This document shows, piece by piece, positions 8,134-17,977 of a stretch of DNA of 64,000 bases. The stretch spans positions 124,001 through 188,000 of the forward strand of contig VGVZ01000001.1 in assembly GCA_016873805.1 (NCBI GenBank), in the 5' to 3' direction. The notes under the pieces are model-generated. The model made no database searches, was not told where the DNA came from, and saw nothing but the letters and a program-made list of their open reading frames with translations. Numbering within the stretch: position 1 is the first letter of the stretch; each line of letters begins with the position of its first letter. Made by a program: the position numbers and the translations under genes. The DNA comes from Ignavibacteria bacterium (GTDB lineage: Bacteria > Bacteroidota > Ignavibacteria > UBA10030).

Positions 8134-9165
8134 TCATCTACCAGCTAGGATCTCGAGCCCTGGAACCGCGACGACTGTAATCGCTGTGTCTTTGTAATCG
8201 GGTGGTATCTCCCCAATATTCCATCCTGTCGATGTCATTTCAACATAGTAATACCTTTTACCATCAGACTCGGCATAAACACCTTTCATGCCTGTGGCAC
8301 CTGCAACCCCAAGTGCAGCATGTCCTGGCAAAAACAGTAACGCCACATCGTAACCCATCACTTTTAGTATAGCTGCTCCAAGAATAGAAAAATCCTCGCA
8401 ATCGCCGGCGTCTTCAACAAGGGTTTCAACGGGATATTTTGGGTACTCACCGACATCGCTCCTGTAAGTGATTACACTCTGTACGAAGTGAAGGATAAAA
8501 TTAACCTCAGCGAATGTCCCAAATGGATTACCAATTTTAATGAGTTGATATGCTAGCTCCCTCACTTCACCGCAAATGCCTTTTGCGACATATTCTTTAG
8601 ACCATTCAGAGGATGGTACACGCGGCTCTGCTCTAAGGTGTTCATAGATTGCGCGTCTGATGACTAGTCTGAGGGAATAATCCTTTCCGTTCTGATTCCA
8701 TTTGTATTCCTTGACGATATCCTCTGGTATTTGAGGCTTTGTCAATTCGGGGATAGAGACAACTCTGGAGGGTACAACATCTTCCTGCAACAACTTCGGG
8801 ACTATTTCAATGCCCAGAGCATTTGCTAATAGAATCGCTGCAAGGGGGACAAGCGCACCTACTGTCGCAACAGAAAGCCCAACGATAGAAAGGGAGAATA
8901 ATAGGACTATGATACCGCTCGCGCCAGTTAACAAAGCGATCCATTTGACTCCTCGTACCCTGATTAAGTTCCTAGTGAACAACTTAAGATCCGGCTTGTA
9001 CGAATGGATGAGAAAAACCATTATCCAAAAGATCAACAAAGAGATAGCAAAGAAAATTGGGATTGAGAGCCAACCTACCACTGGGAAAAGGTCAAAAAAA
9101 GGCTCAATCAGAAAATGATAAGGTAACCAGAGTATCAGGTAGATTATAAGGCTAAGCAGAAGCAT
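8134..9165 (-). CDS. Membrane-anchored transglutaminase-like cysteine protease
   Basis: A 343-residue protein. Two N-terminal hydrophobic hairpins come first (about residues 3-20 with 29-54, and 75-117). A soluble transglutaminase-fold domain then shows a plausible triad: C256 in AGDCEDFS, H282 in LPGHAALGV and an acidic residue E309 in YYVEMTS. Members of this fold act as peptidases or amide-crosslinking enzymes. It is the last gene of the tubulin-like/vWA operon, 34 bp after the 722-residue membrane partner, which suggests it processes proteins at the same membrane site. The substrate is unknown. Confidence 0.75.
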   Translation of the reverse strand: MLLLSLIIYLILWLPYHFLIEPFFDLFPVVGWLSIPIFFAISLLIFWIMVFLIHSYKPDLKLFTRNLIRVRGVKWIALLTGASGIIVLLFSLSIVGLSVATVGALVPLAAILLANALGIEIVPKLLQEDVVPSRVVSIPELTKPQIPEDIVKEYKWNQNGKDYSLRLVIRRAIYEHLRAEPRVPSSEWSKEYVAKGICGEVRELAYQLIKIGNPFGTFAEVNFILHFVQSVITYRSDVGEYPKYPVETLVEDAGDCEDFSILGAAILKVMGYDVALLFLPGHAALGVAGATGMKGVYAESDGKRYYYVEMTSTGWNIGEIPPDYKDTAITVVAVPGLEILAGR

Positions 9166-9199
9166 CGTTTGGTCCAGACTTCTTGGAGATTGCTCAATC

Positions 9200-11368
9200 C
9201 TAAACTAGTATGGATTCAAGATTCACGCCCTCAGAGAAACAGTAGAACGAGATTCTGTAAATGCTTTTTGCGCTTTGAACCTCAACAGTTCGAAAGTTAT
9301 GTTCGATGGCCGTTGTTATTCTCGAACGGATATCATCACAGCCCTCAGATTGAATTTCTATAGTAGGCGCGTACCCTCCTCTTGGTTCGTCTGGCTTCAA
9401 AACAAGGAAGGGCTCAGCAGATCTAATAATTAGTTCCAAAATGTTGTTGAATTGTTGCTCATTTTCTCTTAGCAATTGGCAAGCGGACAAGTCCAATACT
9501 GGTGTGCTATGTGGCAACAAGTGAAGAGCTGCACCCTGAATGAGTTTCCACTCCCATTCGTTCCATTCACTCGTACCTTTCGGAGACAACCTTTGCCACA
9601 GTTCAAGAGGTTGACGCGAAACAAGATACTCTCGCGTGAGATTCCCTACGTTCACATTTATGAACTTCTGGTATTTGACGATTTCTTCTCTACGATTGAC
9701 CACATACATCCAAAATGCCGAACCAGATGGCGCCGGGGCAAGATACTTCTCCTGACTGAAATCAATTATTTCCTTCAGCCGTTCAGCAGCACTCTCTATC
9801 TGAGAAACAACCTCATCAATAGTTGCGAAGTATTCAGGCAGTTTCTGATACATTACTTTCGTGATTTCGTGGTCAAGCAGCGAATTCCATTTACCCAACA
9901 ATGTCTCCCAAATCGAGACGACAAGCCGTTCAATTCGTGTAGTCCATGCGTTCCAGTAAATGAACCCTGTTAGAGCGGCGAGAAACGCAAAACCCGTGGC
10001 AAATAGACTTGAATCAATGACGGTCCATCCGATAAGAAAGCTAGTGAAAGCAAGAAAGATCGTTCTTACACTTACTGATTCTTTTCGAGGTCCACGCTGT
10101 ACATCCTGTGCAAGTCGACGGGTTAGCGGAACAACATCAGAATATTGGGCGGGAGAAGGTTCTTTCGGGATAAGCTTTTTGATATGTTCTCTTAGTTTTT
10201 GTAGAAACGATTCGACCACGTTCAATCCACCGACCTCTCCAGAGATAATCGCATTCACTTCTTCGAGAAGCTGATACCGGAATTCTTCCAAGTGCTTACT
10301 GGCGATCTGTAGCATGATCTTACCATTTTCACTAGCCAAGTCTGGAAGACCCGCATCGATAGTATCCACAAAGGAAATGAACTTCTCCGGGTTCCGAAGA
10401 TCCCATTTTGATGGTGTTTTACTGCCGACCTTTTGTCTCTCTCCAAAAGGATTAGGAAGTGGAAATCTTTCATTCTGAGCAAGTTCCTTACGAAATACGT
10501 CAGCAGAATTGAGCGAGCTTTTATTAAGAAAAGAAAGCACACGTGCGTCCGCTTTTTCATCCGACGGCGTTTGAAATAAAGCTTCTTGGAGCAATTCTCC
10601 AGCCTTCCCTATCAATATGGTTTCCATGATTTGATCGATGGGAACTAAAACAGAAATGCCAGAAAAACCCGTGCACCAACCATTCGAGGGACTGTTGCCT
10701 TTAAGCCATTCACGATACTGATCTGTTCTTGATTCAATGGTCGCATCAATTGGTCCTTTTGTAAGTACGTACAGAACATGCCCAATTAGGAAATGCAGAT
10801 CTGTTGGGTCGGTGTACATCGCGCCACGAGGATTGGCCATGTTTACTATGAAAAGTCGATCTAAGTGCTCTTGAGCCCATGCAAAAACCTCATCATTTGA
10901 TAAGTTTTTTCCTCGATCATCTGGTCTAACAAGAAATATTCCTGTTCTGAAAAGTGGGAGTGAATCACCCGTTTGTTTCTTGTGAAGATCGGCAAAGAAT
11001 TGATCAATCTTCTGAATTCGTTCGTGCGCTTCCTGCTCGGACAAATCTGCGACAAATATGAGTTGATTAATTGTATCTACAATGCGGTATCCTTTTACTA
11101 TCAGACCATTTATCGTTTTCGCGTCGAATGACTGTTGCCATGTCCTCAAGAGCACATCTTCTTTTGAAGCTTGATCGGAGGCAATCCAGGGGTAGAGTAG
11201 TTCCAAACCGCTCTCAGTAAGCGGGAACCATTGATGAAACCAATCGGCGATGTGACCCAAGGACGGAGAAATCATTACGTAGAAGGTCCTCGACACGTAC
11301 TTACTTTGTGGAACCTTGCGAGGACCGGTCAGCGCGTGTATTTTCGTTCGTAACTCTTCCAAGGGCAT
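9200..11368 (-). CDS. Large membrane partner of the tubulin-like protein (function unknown)
   Basis: I do not recognise a named family. The 722 residues divide into a long N-terminal region (1-430), a pair of membrane helices (about 435-452 and 455-473) and a C-terminal soluble region. The N-terminal region has Rossmann-like stretches (FRTGIFLVRPDD near 140; RLFIVNMANP near 171; FSGISVLVPIDQIMETI near 235). The C-terminal region is rich in charged helices. The gene starts 17 bp after the tubulin-like gene. Its first part appears to be a cytoplasmic alpha/beta fold, and the helices could anchor the filament-forming partner to the membrane. That role is inference from position and topology. Confidence 0.55.
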   Translation of the reverse strand: MPLEELRTKIHALTGPRKVPQSKYVSRTFYVMISPSLGHIADWFHQWFPLTESGLELLYPWIASDQASKEDVLLRTWQQSFDAKTINGLIVKGYRIVDTINQLIFVADLSEQEAHERIQKIDQFFADLHKKQTGDSLPLFRTGIFLVRPDDRGKNLSNDEVFAWAQEHLDRLFIVNMANPRGAMYTDPTDLHFLIGHVLYVLTKGPIDATIESRTDQYREWLKGNSPSNGWCTGFSGISVLVPIDQIMETILIGKAGELLQEALFQTPSDEKADARVLSFLNKSSLNSADVFRKELAQNERFPLPNPFGERQKVGSKTPSKWDLRNPEKFISFVDTIDAGLPDLASENGKIMLQIASKHLEEFRYQLLEEVNAIISGEVGGLNVVESFLQKLREHIKKLIPKEPSPAQYSDVVPLTRRLAQDVQRGPRKESVSVRTIFLAFTSFLIGWTVIDSSLFATGFAFLAALTGFIYWNAWTTRIERLVVSIWETLLGKWNSLLDHEITKVMYQKLPEYFATIDEVVSQIESAAERLKEIIDFSQEKYLAPAPSGSAFWMYVVNRREEIVKYQKFINVNVGNLTREYLVSRQPLELWQRLSPKGTSEWNEWEWKLIQGAALHLLPHSTPVLDLSACQLLRENEQQFNNILELIIRSAEPFLVLKPDEPRGGYAPTIEIQSEGCDDIRSRITTAIEHNFRTVEVQSAKSIYRISFYCFSEGVNLESILV

Positions 11369-11385
11369 ATTTGCTGATAGATTTT

Positions 11386-14334
11386 TTAGATTCTCTCCCG
11401 CAACTCCAGCACGGCAATCTCTACCTTTTGGTCGACTACCGCGAAAAGGGAATTATACAAGGCTCTCAAAACCTCCACTCGCCTCTTTTCCTTCCCTTTC
11501 GTCGGCACTTTGGATGAAATTTCGATCTCCCTTCGGAGGACTGGCTCAAAATCACTAATTAGTCTCGATCGAACTTCAGATCTTTTTTCACTAATTCTCG
11601 CTTCCACAAGGTTTCGTACTCGCTCGCGCCATTCTGGCTGAACAGTAAAATTCTCAACTGCTTCCTCAATCCCCGTACCAATCTTGATCTTTTCTTCTCC
11701 TGCCCCAGTTTGTATGAAGTATACATTACCTCTATTGTAAATGTATGCTTCATTCCTTTTTTCGTCCGTAGGATACAGATAACTAAGGGCTCTTCCCAAA
11801 GCAAATAATTCAAAAGCCTCGTCCTCGCCCTTCGGTCTTGGAACGAGTTCCTCCCACTTAGATGCATCAGTCCAACAATGAATGGGTCTATGAGCGATTC
11901 CCTCTGAGAATGCTTGCTCATAGCGAGCTTGCAGCATGTCGTAGTTTGCCTTATAGGTTTGCAACCTTGTAAGGGAATGGGCAGTGTAACCATGTCGAAT
12001 GCAATAAAGAACTACTTCGAAGGCGTTTGGGAAATAAGCATGCATCATTCCATCGCCTTTTGGCTTGTAGTTTCCAAATAGTTGCTGAAAATCCTGCCTG
12101 ATGCTCTGGTGAACGGCGGTGATCCAACTTGTTTCATACGCTCCTTCTTGCTTGCTACTATCGAGGGGGAAAAGTGCATTTGCGAGGCTGACCAATGACG
12201 TAAAGAGAGAATCTTTCTTCTGCTGTTCTGAGTAAAAGTGATTGATTACAGTCAAGATGTTGACTCCTAAAAGCTTGCTCTGAATCTCATCGTTGATTGC
12301 TCCTTTTACTTTCGCGACCCACATTTCATCACTGGAGGATGTGTCTGTAATCATCTCCGTTTCACGCCACAGATGACGAGCTCGTTCGGCAATCGCCTTT
12401 TCTAAATCAGACGGGATGTATTGATCATACAATACCTTTGCTCGCTCCTTATCAACAAGGCTAAATCTATTCCCAGCTCCACGCTTGCTGATATCTGAGA
12501 GGCTGTCTATTTCTAAACCTGTCGCAACGGCACTGTTTCTCACAAACGCAGACCTTCCTCTTAAGGAGTCTTGGACTTTCACCCATCGGCCATGAAAACC
12601 CTTCAGATATGAAGATAGCTTCTCATAGACTTGGATTCCTATTTCCTGAGACCACACAACTACTTGCTGGTTCAAATATGCCTCAAGATCACCGTCAAAA
12701 GACCCCAGAGCAGCTTTGATCTTACCACCTCTTCCGACGATGAAGCTTTTTGCTGCCATTCCAACCGCACCAGCCGATTGGGAGAGTTTGTGATCAGCTT
12801 TGACCAACCGTTCTTTGTCTCTATGAAACTCTTGTTCTAGAGCTTTCCGGTGAGCGGAAACTTCATTTGACAAGCGTTCAAGAAAATCAACTGCCGCTCC
12901 TACCGACTGACCTTTGAGAATCTCGTGGAACCTTAATTCTAAACCTTTCTTCGCCAACTCCAACAGCACCGATGAATTCTTTTCCATGATCGGCTTGTAT
13001 TGTTCGGAAACTGAGAGTAGTTTCTTAGCCTTTAGGTCTGAGCAGGCTTTTATGAGTTCCGTCCGTTTCTTGTCTCCGATTTCACCAACCACGTCTATGG
13101 CAATCCTCATAGGGTTGCCTTCTTTGTTTTTTCGGATCGCTCCTTGCAGCTGATCAGCCTTAGCTTCCGACAAATGATGTTGGTCTATCCATTGATCCAC
13201 TTCGCTTTGGCCGACGGAATCCAGCAACTCCTTGTCCAGAGCATGGTCAATAATTCGAAGGGCATAAAGCTCGACCAGTTTCTCCATCGGTAGTCCGAAT
13301 CGGACTGTGCCAATCGAGGATAGAAACTTAGGCATATCATCAATTCCAAAATTGGATTGCTGAGGATTCTCTTTATCCTGGACCTTAGGCTGACCCTCGC
13401 TCGTTTCGAGCGGACTCTGAATCTCGAACATGAGGTATTGAACAACCGAATCCGCAATGTCCTTCATTTTGTCAAAAATCACTTTGTCGTTTCGGTCCGT
13501 TACTAGGAAAAGTGGATCAGGCATGAAATCTTGTGAGACCATAACATTTTCGTATCCGGGCATTCCATACGTGACTGTTTCTTTGTTGCCACGGATGAAA
13601 TGAAATATTTCTTTCAAGGACGCATACACGTTGGCGTAGAAGTCGGGGAATTTAATATCCTGTGCCTCATCTTGAAGAACTTCCGGTGTGACAACAATCG
13701 ATTGAAAAAGATAATTAACTCCAACGTTGTCCGATAGGAATTTCTTCGTGACGATGCAGGCGTCCGCGAACATTCCTGATCCAGTACCTCCTGCGAGACT
13801 GGAAATCAAGTACACCTTCGTGTTGGCTCGGGCTCCGAAGTTTTGTTTGAACCTGTTTACGGTGGTATAAGCCGAGTTCAGACTAGCAAGAAATTTGGTT
13901 AGCGTAGGAGGAAAAAGAAAAGCTATTCTCCCCAGAGGCTTGGTCATATCTACTCCACCGGAAATTGTTTTTGCACTCCATTTGCCGGCAAGTTTCTTGT
14001 ACCATCCTAATGACTTTGCATTCCTCGGATTGCTAGCGACAGTGTCCGGATGAATCCCTATCATTTCGATGTACTCTACCGGCGTAAGGATATCCGTAGT
14101 TTCACGAGAGTGAGTATCTAACGCGATAAAGGCAAAGCCGTCTCGAATTTGCGGAACTGGTATTAGGTCATTGATGCTCTTTTTAAGCGCGCGCACAACC
14201 ATGCACCCGAAACCACCAAGCACGATGTAGATCGTGGGCCTGAATGATGCGTTGTGTTGTAGCTCTTCCCATGTGCCTTTGTAGTTCTCATTTCGGACAT
14301 GAGGATTGATAATGTCGTTCCAAAAGTCTGGCAT
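11386..14334 (-). CDS. Tubulin/FtsZ-like GTPase (Tubulin_2-type)
   Basis: A 982-residue protein. The N-terminal 200 residues carry the tubulin-superfamily GTP site: the first loop IYIVLGGFGCMV (35-46), FIALDT (69-74) and the signature SSLAGGTGSGMFADA (178-192), equivalent to GGGTG(T/S)G of FtsZ and tubulin. It is much longer than FtsZ. A long helical C-terminal extension follows, with coiled-coil-like stretches near 490-530. Such proteins are known as a separate branch of the superfamily, tied by gene neighbourhood to vWA and membrane proteins and proposed to remodel membranes. The flanking genes here fit that pattern exactly. Polymerisation and nucleotide use are not proven by sequence. Confidence 0.8.
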   Translation of the reverse strand: MPDFWNDIINPHVRNENYKGTWEELQHNASFRPTIYIVLGGFGCMVVRALKKSINDLIPVPQIRDGFAFIALDTHSRETTDILTPVEYIEMIGIHPDTVASNPRNAKSLGWYKKLAGKWSAKTISGGVDMTKPLGRIAFLFPPTLTKFLASLNSAYTTVNRFKQNFGARANTKVYLISSLAGGTGSGMFADACIVTKKFLSDNVGVNYLFQSIVVTPEVLQDEAQDIKFPDFYANVYASLKEIFHFIRGNKETVTYGMPGYENVMVSQDFMPDPLFLVTDRNDKVIFDKMKDIADSVVQYLMFEIQSPLETSEGQPKVQDKENPQQSNFGIDDMPKFLSSIGTVRFGLPMEKLVELYALRIIDHALDKELLDSVGQSEVDQWIDQHHLSEAKADQLQGAIRKNKEGNPMRIAIDVVGEIGDKKRTELIKACSDLKAKKLLSVSEQYKPIMEKNSSVLLELAKKGLELRFHEILKGQSVGAAVDFLERLSNEVSAHRKALEQEFHRDKERLVKADHKLSQSAGAVGMAAKSFIVGRGGKIKAALGSFDGDLEAYLNQQVVVWSQEIGIQVYEKLSSYLKGFHGRWVKVQDSLRGRSAFVRNSAVATGLEIDSLSDISKRGAGNRFSLVDKERAKVLYDQYIPSDLEKAIAERARHLWRETEMITDTSSSDEMWVAKVKGAINDEIQSKLLGVNILTVINHFYSEQQKKDSLFTSLVSLANALFPLDSSKQEGAYETSWITAVHQSIRQDFQQLFGNYKPKGDGMMHAYFPNAFEVVLYCIRHGYTAHSLTRLQTYKANYDMLQARYEQAFSEGIAHRPIHCWTDASKWEELVPRPKGEDEAFELFALGRALSYLYPTDEKRNEAYIYNRGNVYFIQTGAGEEKIKIGTGIEEAVENFTVQPEWRERVRNLVEARISEKRSEVRSRLISDFEPVLRREIEISSKVPTKGKEKRRVEVLRALYNSLFAVVDQKVEIAVLELRERI

Positions 14335-14379
14335 GGGGAAATCCCTTTCTTTGTTTTGGCTAGTTTGAAAATCGGGTTT

Positions 14380-16596
14380 TTACCTCAGGTAGGCGAACTC
14401 GTAGTCACCGACCTTTAGTCGTAGCCCTGGTGAAAGATCATAAGTTTCCCCGGGCTCTCTCTGGATTTCAATGTCCACGTCGGGATCTTTGACGTTAATC
14501 TCTTGTTTAGATTCCTCCGGACTATCGTTCTTTATGTAGTCCCGCCCAAAGCGATAGAAAATAAGTTCTACACGCAAATCGTCTGGAAGCAATTCAAGAA
14601 CAATATCCCCGTGATCCCGGCCAATACGAATTCTGTTCTTCTTCCAGTTAAGCCACCTACTCCAAATGCCCCTTTTGACCTTACCGAGCTCAATGTCATC
14701 CAACAAAACTCCAGAAGGAGCACTGAGGGGGCGAAGAACACCTACTGGCGCTTTAAGCCTTGCCCAAAGCAGAACGAGGACAAGTAGAACTATGAGCAGT
14801 ATTCCGAGTACAACAAGCAAAGGCAATGTGAGTTTTTCCCAGATACTGGGGACATGGACACTGTATCGAACCTTAAAAGACTCATTATGATTTGTTGAGA
14901 AAGTCAATTCGCCCTCATAATCACCCCAGCATCCGTCCTCTGGGATCGCCATCGCGATTTCACGAGAGAGCGCCTCACCGGGCTTGATTGTGAAGTCGGT
15001 ACTGCTAACCCGAGGATGCTTTGCTACTTCGTCTTCACACCTGCTAAGTTGCGTGGTCTTCGAATGGACTCTTACAGTTCGATTTTCTTGAAGACCGGAT
15101 ACAATCCTCACGGTGTAGGTTTTGGTTTCACCCTGATCAATATCTCCAAAACTTATGTAGTCTGGTTCAACGTAGAATCGAGGCAAAACCATGCACTGAA
15201 ATTCTTTGCTCGGTCGAGGAAACATCTCATTCCCGTTCTTGTCCCGAGCGTGAAGAGTGAATCTCAATTTCAGGGTTCCTACTCTCGCAACGGAATATTC
15301 AAGGGAAAAACCCTTTTCAGTTTCTACCAACGGAATAGAAGACCGCAACTGATCTTCAGTCATTACATCTACCACTACTTTCGAGCCAGGACCAAGGACA
15401 CCACGTGCATCTTTACCACCAATGGTCACTTTCACGGAACACTCCAACCTCTCTCCAAAGAGATATTTTTGCTTCAGTCCTTCGACCTCGAGTTCGATCA
15501 TGCTTTTCCCTACGATCAGCAAACGATATTTCCCACTCCCGGAATCGAATATATAGGACCACGAACCAGGCGGGGTTGCCTTTTTGAGAGGAACTATCTT
15601 TAGATTCTGATGTGTATATCCGAGGGCTTCCTCCTCTAAATTATTTGGAGCTCTCAACTTGAATTTAGCGGCCTGATCGGTCAAGACTATGAACTTCCCA
15701 TCCCTCACATACTCATCAATAAAGATTCGCTTTGATGAATGGAGTTGAATTATATCTTCTTCAGTATGCAACTTGATGCTATTCTGCCAGAATTGTAAGA
15801 GACCCAAAAAGACATCCATCAGGTCAACTGCTTCATCTGCAAAATAAGCATGCGATTCAGTCTTTGACTGGCTCGTCTTTTCGGCTAAATAGGAAAGGAA
15901 TTCCCGATCAGCATCTGTGCTGAACCCAACACAGAAAACCTCCACCTGCTGCTCCACGAAGAGCGGTAGTATATGCGAATCAATGATTCTCCTCGCAATG
16001 GGGGTAAGCTTATTACGATAGTGCTCGTTTATTCGTCTGATTGATTCGCGGTCTTCTCCCCGGATGGCAAGTCTATACTCTATGTTGTAGGGAGCATAGC
16101 GATCACTAAACGGGTTAGGCTCGAAAATCCCATCCGAAAGAAGTAAAATAACCTTTCTGGAATTAGCCGGCGCTTCCTCAATGACATTCTTTGCTGTTTC
16201 AAGCGCCGCCCTAAAATCTGTGTGGGCTCCTTTATTCCCCGCACGAGCTATTGCATTGATGATTTTCTCCTTTTCAGATGCCATACTCCAATCAGAAAGA
16301 ACCCTACCATCGGAGTCAAACTCAATCACAGCAATCCTGTCAACAGGAGAAAGTAGCAACGCTATAGCTTGAGCTGCGAGTTTTCTGAACTCCGATGAAT
16401 CTGTCGTTCTCATGCTGCCCGAAGCATCCATCAGGAGAACCAAGGAAAGAGGTCGTGAATCCAGCGATGTGTTCTTCCCAACGGACTGATTCGCTTTGAA
16501 GCCCTCCGAATCGGAAGTGAAAACAGTGAAAACCAGCAGAAGCAACATTACAGAAGCTCCAAGGCCTAATTTGATGTGCACGATAACCTGCTTCAT
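14380..16596 (-). CDS. Membrane-anchored von Willebrand factor A domain protein
   Basis: The ATG at 16596 follows AAGGA at good spacing and gives 738 residues. Residues 8-27 form a signal-anchor helix. The vWA domain follows, with the MIDAS motif DASGS (D57, S59, S61) and the later strand VILLLSDG. The middle is a run of beta-rich, Ig-like extracytoplasmic segments. A second membrane helix (LLVVLGILLIVLLVLVLLW) lies near residue 610, then a cytoplasmic beta-rich tail. A metal-bound vWA outside the membrane and a tail inside could pass a signal to the tubulin-like protein encoded next. The spacing to that gene is 45 bp. Confidence 0.8.
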   Translation of the reverse strand: MKQVIVHIKLGLGASVMLLLLVFTVFTSDSEGFKANQSVGKNTSLDSRPLSLVLLMDASGSMRTTDSSEFRKLAAQAIALLLSPVDRIAVIEFDSDGRVLSDWSMASEKEKIINAIARAGNKGAHTDFRAALETAKNVIEEAPANSRKVILLLSDGIFEPNPFSDRYAPYNIEYRLAIRGEDRESIRRINEHYRNKLTPIARRIIDSHILPLFVEQQVEVFCVGFSTDADREFLSYLAEKTSQSKTESHAYFADEAVDLMDVFLGLLQFWQNSIKLHTEEDIIQLHSSKRIFIDEYVRDGKFIVLTDQAAKFKLRAPNNLEEEALGYTHQNLKIVPLKKATPPGSWSYIFDSGSGKYRLLIVGKSMIELEVEGLKQKYLFGERLECSVKVTIGGKDARGVLGPGSKVVVDVMTEDQLRSSIPLVETEKGFSLEYSVARVGTLKLRFTLHARDKNGNEMFPRPSKEFQCMVLPRFYVEPDYISFGDIDQGETKTYTVRIVSGLQENRTVRVHSKTTQLSRCEDEVAKHPRVSSTDFTIKPGEALSREIAMAIPEDGCWGDYEGELTFSTNHNESFKVRYSVHVPSIWEKLTLPLLVVLGILLIVLLVLVLLWARLKAPVGVLRPLSAPSGVLLDDIELGKVKRGIWSRWLNWKKNRIRIGRDHGDIVLELLPDDLRVELIFYRFGRDYIKNDSPEESKQEINVKDPDVDIEIQREPGETYDLSPGLRLKVGDYEFAYLR

Positions 16597-16613
16597 TTGA
16601 TGGGTCCTTCTAA

Positions 16614-16913
16614 TCAGAGCACTCCGAACACTGCCAGGATTAACCTCAGGGAGATCATAACCCATCCAACCAGCACAATTATCCACGTGGCCTTACGCGC
16701 TGCCTGAACGAGAATGAGAAACGCTGTAACCACCGCAAGATAGTCTACCGGATTGATCAAGTCATCGCGCAGCGCGAGACTGGGGAAGATTATGCCGATA
16801 GCGTTCAGAATTGCGAAGCCTACGTAGTGTGCGGTTGAATGGATAAATGTGAGTATCTGATGCAGTACCTCCTGCCACAGATTGTCCGGAAACATCCCAA
16901 GTGAGAATGTCAT
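16614..16913 (-). CDS. Small multi-pass membrane protein
   Basis: Ninety-nine residues with about three hydrophobic segments (YVGFAILNAIGIIFPSLAL, YLAVVTAFLILVQAA, WIIVLVGWVMISLRLILAVF). The ATG follows GGAG at normal spacing. No family is recognised. It precedes the vWA gene by 17 bp and probably opens the vWA/tubulin-like operon. Confidence 0.55.
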   Translation of the reverse strand: MTFSLGMFPDNLWQEVLHQILTFIHSTAHYVGFAILNAIGIIFPSLALRDDLINPVDYLAVVTAFLILVQAARKATWIIVLVGWVMISLRLILAVFGVL

Positions 16914-17550
16914 GGTTTCTCCAAGAGCAGTGATCGCGTCGTCGCGCGATGCATTGTGTATGTCGCCAGGGAGTTGTTCTCGCCCCGAGACAATCCTCCG
17001 GGCGGCGAGGACTTGTACATGAGCGTCGAATTGTAATGGGGTGACTTTATCTGAAGAGGGGAGTAGTGAAAAAACACTGGACTCACAGGCCTCTGGCGGC
17101 TCGAAGGGTCAGTTCTGAGCGTGCTGCCAGACGCGGACGGCAACAGAACTAGATGAATCGATGAGGAGACTGGCTGAATGGACCTTGACCGCAAGTGCCG
17201 TTGTGAAAGGCTTTGTTCTTCCACAAGGACCGAGCTAGCCTGTGAAATGAGGAAAACATATCTGAAGGCTGTGGCCATTCTGAGGCAGTTACCAAAAAGA
17301 GACAGAGTTTATGGTGCCCCTGCCGCACGGTTCCCCAACACGGGAATCTTAACACTGTATAAGCCAAGCGAATATCTTCAACCTAAGTCTAATTGGCGAA
17401 CGGTCAAAGTGCTGAAGGAGAACAGCGAATAGACACATTTTCGAGGAGACATTATACCGCCATAAAACCTTAGATTCAACTAGCAAACCAAAGAAGAGGT
17501 CGCGAATCCAACGATGTTTCCATCCCACCGGTTTTATGGTGAGGAGCTAT
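16914..17550. other. 637-bp gap that probably holds the promoter of the vWA/tubulin-like operon
   Basis: No convincing gene. The longest minus-strand frame (16910-17278) is a low-complexity Ser/Arg-rich shadow. This is the only large break in the minus-strand gene run from 34039 to 8134, so a promoter for the downstream module is expected here. At about 17478-17520 the minus strand resembles codons 43-50 of the vWA gene (see findings). Confidence 0.4.
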
Positions 17551-17877
17551 TTATTGCTCCTCTTCAACAATAACGACCACGCTTCTATCTCCGATCGCAA
17601 AAGCCTGATTCACCCGGCCGGTCACCTTAAGTTTTGCCCCTTTTGCGGGAACCGACTTCTTTGCCACGACGACGATTTCACCCGTTGCATCTCTCACCGC
17701 GTAATATCTCAAGAAGATAAGATTAACGCTTTCAGTGACATCACCGGAAATAGTTACGGTCTTCCCGTCATATTCACGTGGGTCATCAAGAATCTTCTTT
17801 ATGTCCGTTGGAAATAGCTGTGAACACGACGCGCAAATGAAGACAAGAATGGGTAATATGACTGTTACCAAAACCAT
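17551..17877 (-). CDS. OB-fold lipoprotein (tRNA_anti-like)
   Basis: Starting at the ATG at 17877 (AGGA about 9 bases upstream) gives 108 residues. A hydrophobic signal (VLVTVILPILVFI) ends at a lipobox CASC. A small OB-fold of the tRNA_anti-like type follows, with the sequence DPREYDGKTVTISGDVTES and the strand GAKLKVTGRVN. Such domains act as periplasmic or outer-membrane binding modules of unclear ligand. The gene follows the M48-TerB gene and is the last of the upstream run. Confidence 0.65.
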   Translation of the reverse strand: MVLVTVILPILVFICASCSQLFPTDIKKILDDPREYDGKTVTISGDVTESVNLIFLRYYAVRDATGEIVVVAKKSVPAKGAKLKVTGRVNQAFAIGDRSVVVIVEEEQ

Positions 17878-17977
17878 AGGCTCGATTCCTGGCTTGCTTG
17901 CGACACTCGCACGTTGAAATAGGAGACGTCTTTCCTCTCGGTCACCTGTACTGCGGGAGATAATGTCGATAAAAGAA

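Noticed and set aside
16910-17278. 122-codon minus-strand frame upstream of the small membrane protein gene
   Set aside because: Low-complexity, Ser/Arg-rich, no ribosome site and no family signal. Treated as non-coding.
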